Below are positions 24,301 to 36,300 of a DNA stretch of 64,000 bases, piece by piece. The stretch is from assembly GCF_037975245.1 (NCBI RefSeq), contig NC_092561.1, forward strand, positions 8,554,001-8,618,000. The letters run 5' to 3'. The stretch is from Apostichopus japonicus. Its lineage: Eukaryota > Echinodermata > Holothuroidea > Aspidochirotida > Stichopodidae. The translations under genes were made by a program, and so were the position numbers. Position 1 is the first letter of the stretch. Each line of letters starts with the position of its first letter. The notes beneath the pieces were generated by a model. The model had not been told where the DNA came from. It did not search any database and saw only the letters and a program-made list of their open reading frames with translations.

Positions 24301-27300
24301 GACATTTAAAGGTAATCCGCTCTCTTTGTACTGTTTGACAAATTCAAGAACAGATTTGAACGATGCCAAGTCTAATGGCATAAACTGGAGCTTGAGTTCT
24401 GGAATTTCTTCTTCTGGTTCGGGCTATTAAAAAAAAATGAAATCGTTCATAAACCCCATAAATTGTAAAATTTTTAGAACAATTAGAGGGTTTTGACAGC
24501 AATATATTTTGGATCAAGGAAAAATACTATAGAGTTGCATATCATTGAAGAAAAAAAAAATTATATAGCATGAGCCAACTCCCCACGTTAACTCCATTGA
24601 TGTTGAACATTGCAGCATATATGAGTAAACTTACTGAACGTTGTGGAACAATCTATAATCGACAAATCAAAAGTGATGGCAGCATAACTTACTATTTGTT
24701 TATTTTTTTCCAAAGAACAATGAACTTCATAAATAGTAACTATTTCAGATGTTTTTATGAATAATAACAGTTGTTTTTCTGATATTTTATACGCCCCTAG
24801 ACTTAGATCTGATAATCCAAAACTTTTGACCGAGTGAATAGCATGGGCACCGACCGCACAAACCAAAAGGCACACAGTCGTATTTTTGTGGCAATACTTG
24901 GTCGCATTTTTCAGCGAAATGTTAGCATTTTTCTGGAAAGATGCATGCCATGAAAGGAGAAGGCAGTCAAGGATGCATATTTTAACAAATCCTGAACCTA
25001 TTAGCTCCTCTGGTCCTAAAATAAGCTCTTACCCTAAATTATTATTCAAACAAAAGCTCTGCTAACTTGCTATATCATCAGGTGATGCTAATTCTAACAT
25101 TTGTCATGAGTTTTCTTTGAAGACTAGGCTAGTCACAGAAGCACAAAATCTCTAAGGAAAGTGCATTTAAGGACTAAAACCCCCCCCCAAAACTCCCTGG
25201 TTTTGGGTATTTACATGCGGGGATACTTACCTGTCTAAACTCTACTATTGCACTTTCTCATATACTATACCTACAGTAACCCTACTAAATGGTATTATTT
25301 TAGCACTACCCTCCTCCCTCATACCTTGACCCTTCTCTGGGTCATAGTCCATCACCCCCTCCTCTTTATGGATCTAACATTCACAAAGTATAGAAGCATA
25401 TCCTTTTGATAATCTTGTCTCATTTGGAAATCCTACTTTTTGGGAGAATGTTTCTCTGGAGTGTGTTTTGGAATTATTGTTTTGGAGAACTCTCTCAATG
25501 CGCTTTCTGAGCACTGCGTAACCATCCTTTGACCTTTTCACATGTTTTTTCAATTGTAGGCTAGGGTTCATGGGAAGGTGCAATAGTAGAGTGTGGACAG
25601 GTAAGAGAGGAGCACAGTAAATGTAGATCAGTAAATATTCCTAAACTTACAGAACTTTCTTGAGGTACCTACAGAAATGCCTTATTAAGGTGTGAGTAGA
25701 ATTGGAAGAAAAAGAACATTGACCCCCAGGGGTGAAAGGGGATCCAGGTTGAAGATAGTATCTACTGGTATAAGCTGGTGGATCGGGATGTAGATGGATA
25801 GGAGACACAATAGAAATGGAGGAGTTAATTCGGGGGTAGGCACCATCTGCTACGAAAAGTGTCATCTAGGCACTATGCTAAGTTTCAAGGTTTTTGAAAC
25901 TAGCGGAACTTCTACGGTATCAAGTATATGTTGCTAAGAAAACTGGCAATACATCTTGAAATTAATTATGCATACACATGCATGGTTGGCAGGAGGTATT
26001 CAGTGGAAAAACCCATCTAGCTAACTTTAGAAACCAGAAATTGGGAGAAGGGGTCATATTCCATCAACTAAGGGTCCAATTTTTGTGACATTTATGTTTC
26101 CTGTATAGCACACAGAATAACTGGGTTAGGTTAATGTTTGCTTTTGGACAAACAAACAGTATTTTCTGAAGGCAAGAAAGTGATGAGATGGGGAAGAGAA
26201 AGTTTATACTATTGTGCTCGAACAATAACTTGTTACACATTTTAATGAAAGCAACTAGAACTCTATTTAATAATGCAAAATACTTATTGATCCTGGAGTG
26301 TCAATTTGGATAACTTTTGTAACGCTCTTTATCGTTAATGTGAAATAATATAAAAGACTTATTGATCCTGGAGTGTAATTTTGATAACTTTTGTAACATT
26401 TTTAACGTTCATTATTATCTTAATCTCATAAACTTTTAAATGTCTTAACCTGTATTTTTGATGTTCTGTATATTGTTATATTTTCATCCTATTTATAAAT
26501 TTCTCTGTAAATTTATACTGGAATAAAGAAATGAAATGTCCATACCTCTGCCTCTGCAGGGGCATCTCCATCCTCCTTGGCTCCTCCCTCAGCAGCAGCA
26601 GCAGAGGCAGCAGCTGGCTCCTCCTTTTCTCCTCCTTCTGCTGGTTTCTCCTCCTCCTTCTCCTCTGCTGGCTTATCTTCTCCTTCATCAGCCTTCTTCT
26701 CTTCTTCCTCTGCAGGTTTCTCTGTTTCTTCTGCTGCTGCTGGTTTTTCCTCTTCTTCGGCTGGCTTCTCTCCATCTTCCTTGGGTTTCTCTTCCTCGGT
26801 TTTATCGCCAGTCTCTTCTGCCTTCTCTGCGCCGTCTTCTTTCTTCTCTTCTGCGGCGGCCTGTAAAATTTTGAATTTTTTTTGAAATCTTGAAATGTTA
26901 ATATTGCAACTTACGTCAGATATTTGCATCAAATGTACAGAAGATGGATTCAAGTCAATATGTTGTACTATTTATATCACAAAAATGTATGATGACACCC
27001 CCCCACAAAAAAAAATTCTGAACTTCCCCTCTCTCATTCCTCCTGCCCTTGATCAAGAAATAAAGAACAAAATAAAATGAATTCTATTTCAAAAATTTCA
27101 TGCAGTTTCTCTGTCGAATTATACCAAGTATAAAAATAAGGAATGCCACTATACTGCCCAAAACTACATTGGTTTGGGATTTACGAGCAGTGCTAAGACG
27201 TTCCAGTGTGTAGGTAGTTAGGTACATGGGAAAGTGCACATGTGGAGTGGGAGACAGGTAAGAGAGGAGCGAAGTAAATAGGCCAGACTGATTTGTACTG

Positions 27301-30300
27301 CTTGGCAGTAAGACACCGTGTCAAAATCAAAATGCTGAATGACTCTGCAACCATGCTGGGCAGGACATCATTTCTTCTGTGCTCTGTAGTTTCACACAAT
27401 CGAACTGCTGATCTGTTAAGATAATCTCTATGTTTGTTTTCGATATATCGAGTCAGCCTTGTTTGCGGGGGATTTTGCAGCTGCTGTATCTTTTGACAAC
27501 ATTGCCTCCAGTTACCGATTATGTCTTATCGTTCACAAATAACACTATATTACATATTATCAAATTACATTAAAGGCAAACTTGAGCACAGAGCCACTGT
27601 CTCGCTCGGTATACTGTGAAAGAAATTCATACCGCTCATAAAATGGACCAAATAATCTGCAGTTCAGCTGAATCGGGTATCATGACGACTTTTCATCCAA
27701 AGTTGCATTTGATTAATATGCAAATGAGGCTGTGCCAAGGTATCAGCCAGTCGCGACAATTTTTTTTCCTTTTAGAACTTATAAATGCTGGTACTATGCC
27801 TAATCTCTTTATGCAATGCTTTCATGTTATATGCATCTAGGCGATCCTATTGACAGTATAAGAACATTTCCCAACCTTAATCTTACAGATATACGGTATA
27901 CAGGATATTTTTCATAACTGCTCATACTGTCAGTAAAAAAAGGTTTGCAACATGGCATGACCAAATCATAAAGAATTTGTCTCAACTGGGTGCTACAATA
28001 TTGTCCTACTATATATGTCTATGCATTGATCAGTCTTGAAAAGTAATTTTAGAATTTCTCCTGACACTTCTTCATATACTACTGTAATTCCTTGGTGGGA
28101 GACGTTACCATGGAAACAGAACCAAGTGATAAGATAGACCTTTGGACAACATAAATCTAACTACGAACTGTGTATAAATGGCTAAAAAATCTACACATTA
28201 CTCTATATATAACGGGTATGCTTATGCATGTCTAGAGCGAGATTTACTCTGCAGAGTCAATAAAATGTATCAGCTTTCTCGTAGCGCAATATCTTCACGA
28301 ACATTACTCGTTAGGTGAACTTTAGACTTATTGCCAAGAAACTTCACTTGGCGACTGATCAATTTGTCTACGCTAAAGCTCCATTTGAAGTCTCTACAAT
28401 AATTAAGGCAGGAATCAAACAGAAATCAGCGCTTGAGACGAACCGCAATTCGTGGAGAAAGTTTGCACCGACGAATTAAAAATATCTGCTGGTACTCATA
28501 ATCACATTTGTCAACATTAAACCACATTTTGATATCTGTATCTTCATAATTTATCCAGTGTTGCATGGCAATGGTGGTCAAAATTTGCTGTAAAACTCCA
28601 AACTTATCTATATTGTGCAGTTTTCTGCACAGCAACCATAGTATTTTATTAACAGACAAAACTGAGAGCTTTAAAAAATTGACGTACAAAGTTTTGAATG
28701 ATGCTATAAATTATTCCCTAGAGCTTAATGCTTTGGGAGTTTTATGTTAATCCACCAAATGCATGTGACATCAATTCCCAACTATGTTTTATTGAATGTG
28801 ATACTACCTGCAACTTTTGTCACAAAACAACAGACCTGGATATTGTGTATGATCAGCTGGATGTCTTGGTTAACTTGACTTGCAAATATAAGAAAATAAC
28901 AACAAGAGAGTACTGTATTATCACTTGATTATCCTTACAAATCATCCACTTGTACAATATACAACCAAAGTTGCAAAGTAACAAAATAGAGCTCGTGCCA
29001 GACAATCCCCCCCCCCCCAAGCTACTGTATAAAAGGACAAAGGAGATACGTTTTAAATATATGCTTGCGCGTAATATGAAAAGGTCAAAGGTTATACAGT
29101 ACCTTGGCTGCTGCCTCTTCTGTTTTAGCTAGTGCAGCTTGTTTTGCTTCTTCCTTTTGTTTCCTAGCTTCTTCCTTCTTCTTCTCCTGCTCCTCCTTGG
29201 CGGCCGCTGCCTCCTTCTGCTGCTTCTCCCTTTCAGCGGCGTCCTTCGCCGCTTTCCTCTTGGCTCTTACTTCCTGTCGATTTTCCTCTTGCATCTGGTC
29301 GATTGCCTGCATCGAAAGAAGAAACGAAGTCAGAGCAAGACTAAACAATAATAAAGTCCTAAATCGTAGTCGAGTAATTGTCTGACCGAAACTGTGTTAT
29401 TTTTTCTTTTTTGCATATTTCACTAATTCAGTATTTTACTACCTGTAGCTGCACCTCTCAAATCAATATGTAGTTATTCTTGTTCCCCTCACTGGCAAAC
29501 TGTCGTTATATGTTAAACCTCTTTACCTTATCTTCTCCCATATTTCCTTCATGCACCCTTCCTACAACCTCCCATTCCATCTTACAGTACCAGACATATA
29601 TACAGTAGCTCCTCCCATCACACCCCACATACAACAAGATGGCTACTTAGATGTATTTTAGATCCTCCTGCAAGCAGGAACTCGCGAAGAAGCCATCATT
29701 GGCTCATCAACGCCGCAAGCTGACCGAAGTCAGTCTCTTACATTCATATTTAACGTCCATGATTATGAATTGTCAACAACTCTGTAACTGGACGACATAC
29801 ATTAATCTTGGAGTGACTAAAACTAGGGACCTTATGACACCGGTGTTAACCACCGAGCTAACATTCCTTATAGAAAGTAATGACATGATAGCTATCTCAG
29901 TCATAGACATATATGAGACCTGGAACACTTGAAGACAGGTGGGGATAGGGGAGGGGAACTGGGGGGGAGGGACACAAAGTGTAAATGAGATGAATGTGTA
30001 GCCATGAGGCCAGGATTAAATGCCAAAATGTATTTCACAACCTTATGTGAATGGTATGACCCAAACAGGGGACAACTTGTACAAAGAGTGGCAACCATTT
30101 CTACAACTTGTCTATTGTCCTGTCCGTATTTCGTAGGACGTGTACACAGTACTTATTTAGTAGAAGAGAACTGAAATTTACACACATTACAGTATATGCT
30201 GTATGTGTACTAGTAAGTAAGCCCTGCAGTATATACAGTATGTAAGAGCACAATATGTACAGTATTACAGTAGCAGCCTGGGCTACATTTAATGAAGGTC

Positions 30301-33300
30301 CTTGTTCCTTAGATTCTCTCTTGCTGTACATACACCCAGGCCTACAGAGAACTTTACAATTCTATCCAATTGCTTAAAAAAAAGAAATCACCCGATAGAA
30401 TGCTGGCACCAAAACTTGCATTTTCCTTGAAATTAATACAAAAGTAACCTTAAGTTTGCACTGGCCGAAAAATTATGCATTTGGCACGGAGCCAGTAAAC
30501 ATACTGTACACACAGGAATAATCTTAATGCGAGCGCCTGCCACCTGACACATGTAGTAAAAACATTTTGATTCTTCCTGTAGAAGGAAGGAACATTTTCC
30601 AAAACTGATTCAAAATTGTCCTTATTAATACGCTTTTCTTGAACTTGTGAATAAGTTTTTAAGTTTAATGGTTCAAAGGTTGTTTGAAGTACTCAAGGTT
30701 TGCGCGATCTTAAAAATACTCTTGTTATTTACAATATCACATGTAGAAATAGTATATTTTCCGACCCTTTACTAAGCTCTGAAGCTACGATTGGGAGTGA
30801 CCTTCTCCAAATCGGCTTACAATTTCACTGTACTACATGCATGCTGAGTGAATGTACTTTTACTAATTTGACATTATTAAGCATCTCCAATATATTACCA
30901 TAAAACGTAACAGTACTACTGTACATTATATTAAATGCAGACATCCATCAAGCTGAAAAACAAACATTATAAATTGATTTCCATCTGTCTCCACCTGACT
31001 ATCATGGCAACATATAGAGTTGCATTACAATGTGTACTTTAAGAAATTTGGAAACCTCTTACTGAGAGATAAAAACATCTGGTCTTCTTTTTAATAGTAA
31101 CTGTACTAATTGAACCGATCTATTAAAGAGCAGCTTCTTACATTTCAACACTTAACGTATAATTCTCTGGTTACCAATGCGCCCTGAAACTCTGTCTTAT
31201 TTTGCAATTATCATGTAACAAGAAAAAGGTATATTTCAAATGTCATAAAATTTTAGACATTTCCAATTCATGCTTCGAGACGAACAGTTTGTTGACAAAC
31301 CGTAGGAAAACTGCATATGTATCTCTAAGAATTGAAATTACGATGAGAAAACATTGAAACAAATCTAGATTTTGTGTCATTTTCTTTCAGAATGGTAGAT
31401 TTGGAAGTGAGAGCGCAGTGCTCAAAGGTTCCAATGTGTAGTTTTAGGTAGATGGGAAATTGAAGATGTGGAGTGAGAGACAGGTAAGAGAGGAACGAAG
31501 TATGTATGTATGTGTGTATGCATGTATGTGTGCGTTTGTTTTTTAATCTGATCGAGGACTTGAACAAAAGGGTCCTCTGTTGTAATTTCTAAAGAATCAC
31601 CACGTCCTCGGAAGAATTCTATTGTATGGGGTATTGTTAAGGTTAGGGTACGTGGATTTGAACAATGGAAAATACAATGGGGTCCTCGGTTGGAATGTAA
31701 TACAAGCATGTGTGTGTATGTGTGTATGTATTTTAGATCCTCCTGCAAGCAGGAACTCGCGAAGACGCCGTCATTGGCTTATCAAAGCCGCAAGCTGACC
31801 AAAGTCAGTCTCTTTAAGCGTCCATGATTATGAATTGTCAATTGTCAACAACTCTGTAACTGGACGACATACATTAATCTTGGAGTGACTCGAACTCGGG
31901 AACTTATCATTGAAAGCCACCGGCGTTAACCACTGAGCTAACACTCCTAAGTAAAATGCATTTATATCAAAGATCAAAATGTTAAAACGACCAAATGCAA
32001 TGTAATTATTATATATGTCTACTACATACAGTGTATACATACACACACATACAGTAAACACTTGAGTAGAAATTAAGTACAGTACTAAATTTGCCAATCA
32101 GAATAACAATAGTGTACAGTATGTACAGTGTCTTTTGTCTGACAGAGTACATTGCTGATCAACTACTCCATTTTTCATGAGCTTAAAAATAACAAGTTCA
32201 CACAAATTTTATGGCAGACATAAAATTTATTCCAAAGACTCCTTGAATTCTCTTTTGCGCTGAACAGCATCATTTTCAGTTGGCAGATTTCACATGTATT
32301 CCTCTACTGCCTGACGATGAGTTTGCCGCATCCAAAATGCTGAGAGCAAACGAGTATCAGCTTATGAGTTTTGTCACCTTTCAACATGTTTATCGGTCAG
32401 ATTGCAGCCCGGTGGTTTAGTTGTGAATACAGATTGTCCAATGATTGATCGAGGTCTGAAAATACTGAATATTTTGTGCAGAGGTGTCAGCTACAGATTT
32501 TTCTATTTGGATACAGAGAGATCCTCATTGAGAGGAAAGGGATGGTTATATTAGAATGGTTTGGTAAGAAACAGAGCTGTGCGTCGGATGCATGTATTTG
32601 CACATTTAACCACGGGACCAAGTAGACTGTTAACTTGGGCAAGTTTTGTTTAAAGGGATATTCTGGGAGCAGTGGCGGAGCTAGGGGTATTGGGCAGGAG
32701 GGATGAGAATGTTCTGTAGGGGCACTTTCGACACTATCTAAGCGGAGCGCCACCACTGGTTGGCGCGTAGCATACAGAAAATTTTTGAGTAAAGATACTC
32801 CCTAGATCGCCAGAAATGACCCTTTCCGGGCCTGGCTAATTTGCAGATAAACGAAGAATAAATAGGTGTCATCGCCAAATTACACCAACAAAATGTGACA
32901 TATATCAATAAGTAGATGAGAGCACAATAAAAAAGTCAATAATCTAGAAAATTAAAGTAAAAAGTGGTAAAGAGCTGAAAAGGGCGCCAGCAGTCCATTT
33001 GAGTTCGTCAGGGGGGGCATCCACCCCCCCCCCCCTGACTGTATGGACGCTCCGCCAGTCTGGGAGAGGATGTAATAGAAAGAGAAAGATATTCCACAAT
33101 ATTAGCTGAAAAATGCATCTCAATATCCCCCCCCCCCCTCCCTACTTGAGATATAGTTGATTTAATGTATTTCCAAATCGCTATTAAAGCCTTCTCTTTC
33201 CAGACAGTGGATCACAATAGGTTTTCTGTGTTGTTATTGTGGCAGATGTTCATCAAAACCATTTTACTTTCCTGTTATAATAATTTTTTGTTGATTTATC

Positions 33301-36300
33301 CTTGAAACGTGATTCAAAATTTGTAATATCTTGTTGAATACCAAATAGATGCTACACGAGGATGTGGGCTTGACCGTAAGATGCAGAAAAATTCTAGCAC
33401 GTTTTTTAAGCAATCAATTCCAGCTAACAAAATTTTCCTTCATGAAACGGTACACTGGTCATTGGAGATGACTGAATAAGGTCTAAACAAACCCAGCGAT
33501 CATGTTTAACCAAAATGACAGCAACAGTTAATTGTGAAGAACAACTCTATGAAACAAATCTTGCTATATAATCTTATGAATTGAGAACTTTGCATTTGTG
33601 TCAATGTGTGATGTCATAGCCTTTTAGTGCCACTAGGCAAAAAAAGGTAGATACCTGTAGATGACATATTTCTGTCTTTCTCTTCATTTTCTTTCATTTT
33701 ATAGTAGTCACAATACACCATTGTTAGTACAAGCCTTCTTATGTTGTAAAACGGCATAATTTGATACTTCACAGATACCCAGGGCTATGTAACTTGAACT
33801 TTTGAGGTTCTGATTGAGTTCTATTACTCTTGCTGGAAAAAAAAAAAACTGGCTCGATTTTTTTCTTTATTGATAACTCACCTTTTTGGCTTTCTCTTCT
33901 GACCGGCAGGCCATTATCACTCTTCCTCCAAGTTGGGCAATTTTTTTGGAGGTATGGTACCCAATTCCTGGGGGAAAATTGATTCAAAAACACAAAAATT
34001 TATATTTAAACAAATCTTGCTCAATCTGGCTGATAGGAGCCCTACAAACAATATAGTTGAAAGAGCTGTGAAACTATATTAAACATAACAGGCAGAAATA
34101 CTCTCCAACAGGTTTCTTGATGTGCTCTTTCAAAATCTCAAAAGAATGGGGGGGGTGGTGGAATGGGGGGTGGAATGGGGGAGGGGAAGGAGAAGGATGG
34201 GAAGTGCGTGGGAAGTGAGGGAAGGGAAATAGGGGATGGGGATGGGAAGTAGGGGAGGTGAGGAAGAATGTATACCAATTTGTGTATACCCAATATACTG
34301 TAGACTATATATACTGTATCGCTCATACTGTATTAAAAATATACTGGTCTCCTAATTTTTTTTATAATTTCTATGTGATACCCACAACTTTACTGCAAAA
34401 GCAACGAAACTCAATTGCGTATTCTCTGTTGTACTTCAGTTTGCACTTTTCCACAGAAACCGAACCTACCAAATTGGCACCATGTTTTAGCACTGCATGT
34501 GCCCCGTTAACCCCACAGAGCTACTGCAGTGCTAAAACATTCCAATGTGCAGTTAGGTAGATGGGAAAGTGCAGATGTGGAGTGAGAGATAGGTAAGAGA
34601 GGAACAAAGTATTAAATCTCCTAGTTTGTCACTTTCTTTCTTCCTTCCTTCGGAGTCAACCATTTAAAAGTTAACCCATGACTGTAAACTGTGTTCTTCA
34701 GACATTTTTTGGATTTGAGAAGATCCACTTTTTATACAAAAGGGACCGTTTTTCTAATTTTGTCAAATTTCTCTCTCTTTTTCTTTACAACTAGAGTACT
34801 GTTTGTCATTTGCTACACACCGACAGCAAAATAATAACAGAACTGAAATCATGGGCTGAACTGAAGCACTTGCAATATAAGGGGGTGGATTGACAGGATA
34901 AATTATTGAACATCACCAAAGGTACATCATCTATAGGTACGTACAATACAGGTTATACTGTATGACCGATACAGGCAAACAACTTTAGAGTGCATAATTG
35001 AATCAAATATATTCGATTGAGAAGCACAGCTTGAAAGAACTTGTTTTCTGGGTGTTGTCACAACATCAACAAATACCTCCACTAGTTCAAACAAGTTTGT
35101 GACAAACACCTACAGTAAATGATTTTTATCTCTTTTCCTGTGGCCCTTAGACTCAAATCTGAAGATCTCTTAATCTGTGTAGTTGTCAAATACAAGCAAA
35201 TGCCAATGTTGTATGCACAACACACAAACACGGACAGACAAATTATGAAAGGTCACTAAAGATGCGACGGGGAACCAAGTTTCAAAAAGAGAATTTTAGG
35301 TAGACGCAAACTTTTTCCCATAGCTGATATGTGCTTTACACAACCTGCATCCCCCTCTCCCCCCTCCCCCCATCCTAAAAATAGACCTACAGTAATTTTT
35401 ACATGATTTTTACAGGATTTACTGTAGGAGTTTTGTTATAAAGACTTGTAGCATGCGTCAAATATTTACCGCTATTGCATTTATGTGTCACTGCCAATGA
35501 ACTTTATAGCCAAGTATCTTTAACAGTACTTTCTATACTTCCTGTGTCATAGTAGGTACTACATGTTTCCGTGTTGTAGAGTGATGTATATATACTACTA
35601 TACTTACATCTACTGTTATGCTGCACAGTTCATTGCACAATTAAATATGCTCGACTTCTTTCTAGTTTCATTTAAAATTTTACCTTTGATTATGAGTGCA
35701 ATAGTGCAAATATTTCATGAGTTGATAAAGGGAATGTTCCATTCAACGCGGCGCAGGAAGAGGTGATGGACGATGACCTGAAGGAGGGTCAAGGTGGGGT
35801 GGGGAAGGGGGTGAGGGGCGTAGTGCTAAAATAATACCATTTATTAGGGCTAGGTATACAGTATGAGAAGGTGCAACAGGTAAGAGAGGATCACAGTAAA
35901 TACACAGGGTGGGCAACCTTTTTGATTTGGGGTCCAAATTTAAGAAGTCTGGTACCCTGCTGGGCCAGAACATCATTAAAACTGGTTTCCAATGAGCAAC
36001 CAACCAACCAACCCTTCCCACCTCCCCCCCCCCTCCCTCCCACATATTAACTGGGAAGTTTCACTTATCAGATTTATGAATGGAAACAAAAATGAAATAC
36101 AAATGTCAGAAACGCAAATTATGAAAGTTAGTGCGCCTTCTGATTGTTGGTAACTGTATTTTGACATAAAATTGCCATTAACAACTCGTAAAACACTTAC
36201 GAGTATTCAAAACCTAACCTGAAAACCAGGAAGTGGAAAAAGGGCTCCAAAACACAATGAATGAATTTTAATTTTTTTTTTTTGGTATCCTTTTTTGTGT

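Larger units (their letters stand above)
29307..33881. other. SDR intron 2
   Basis: It holds SINE copies A3 and A4, a hAT-like MITE (32670-33058), a gacaggtaagagagga repeat at ~31480 and many TACAGTA/TACTGTA motifs. No further in-frame cassette exon could be supported. Confidence 0.5.

Noticed and set aside
25374-25583. 69-residue basic ORF in SDR intron 4
   Set aside because: No recognisable family, no phase-compatible splice sites linking it to SDR exons 4 and 5.
26531-26885. Long plus-strand ORFs opposite SDR exon 4
   Set aside because: They are shadows of a low-complexity GAG/AAG-rich exon: any frame opposite such sequence stays open and reads as Ser/Leu/Phe runs.
29104-29385. Plus-strand Ser/Phe/Cys-rich ORF
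   Set aside because: Antisense shadow of SDR exon 3.
31882-31947. Functional tRNA gene
   Set aside because: The head folds like a tRNA but the anticodon loop is abnormal and it continues into a SINE body found in four copies.
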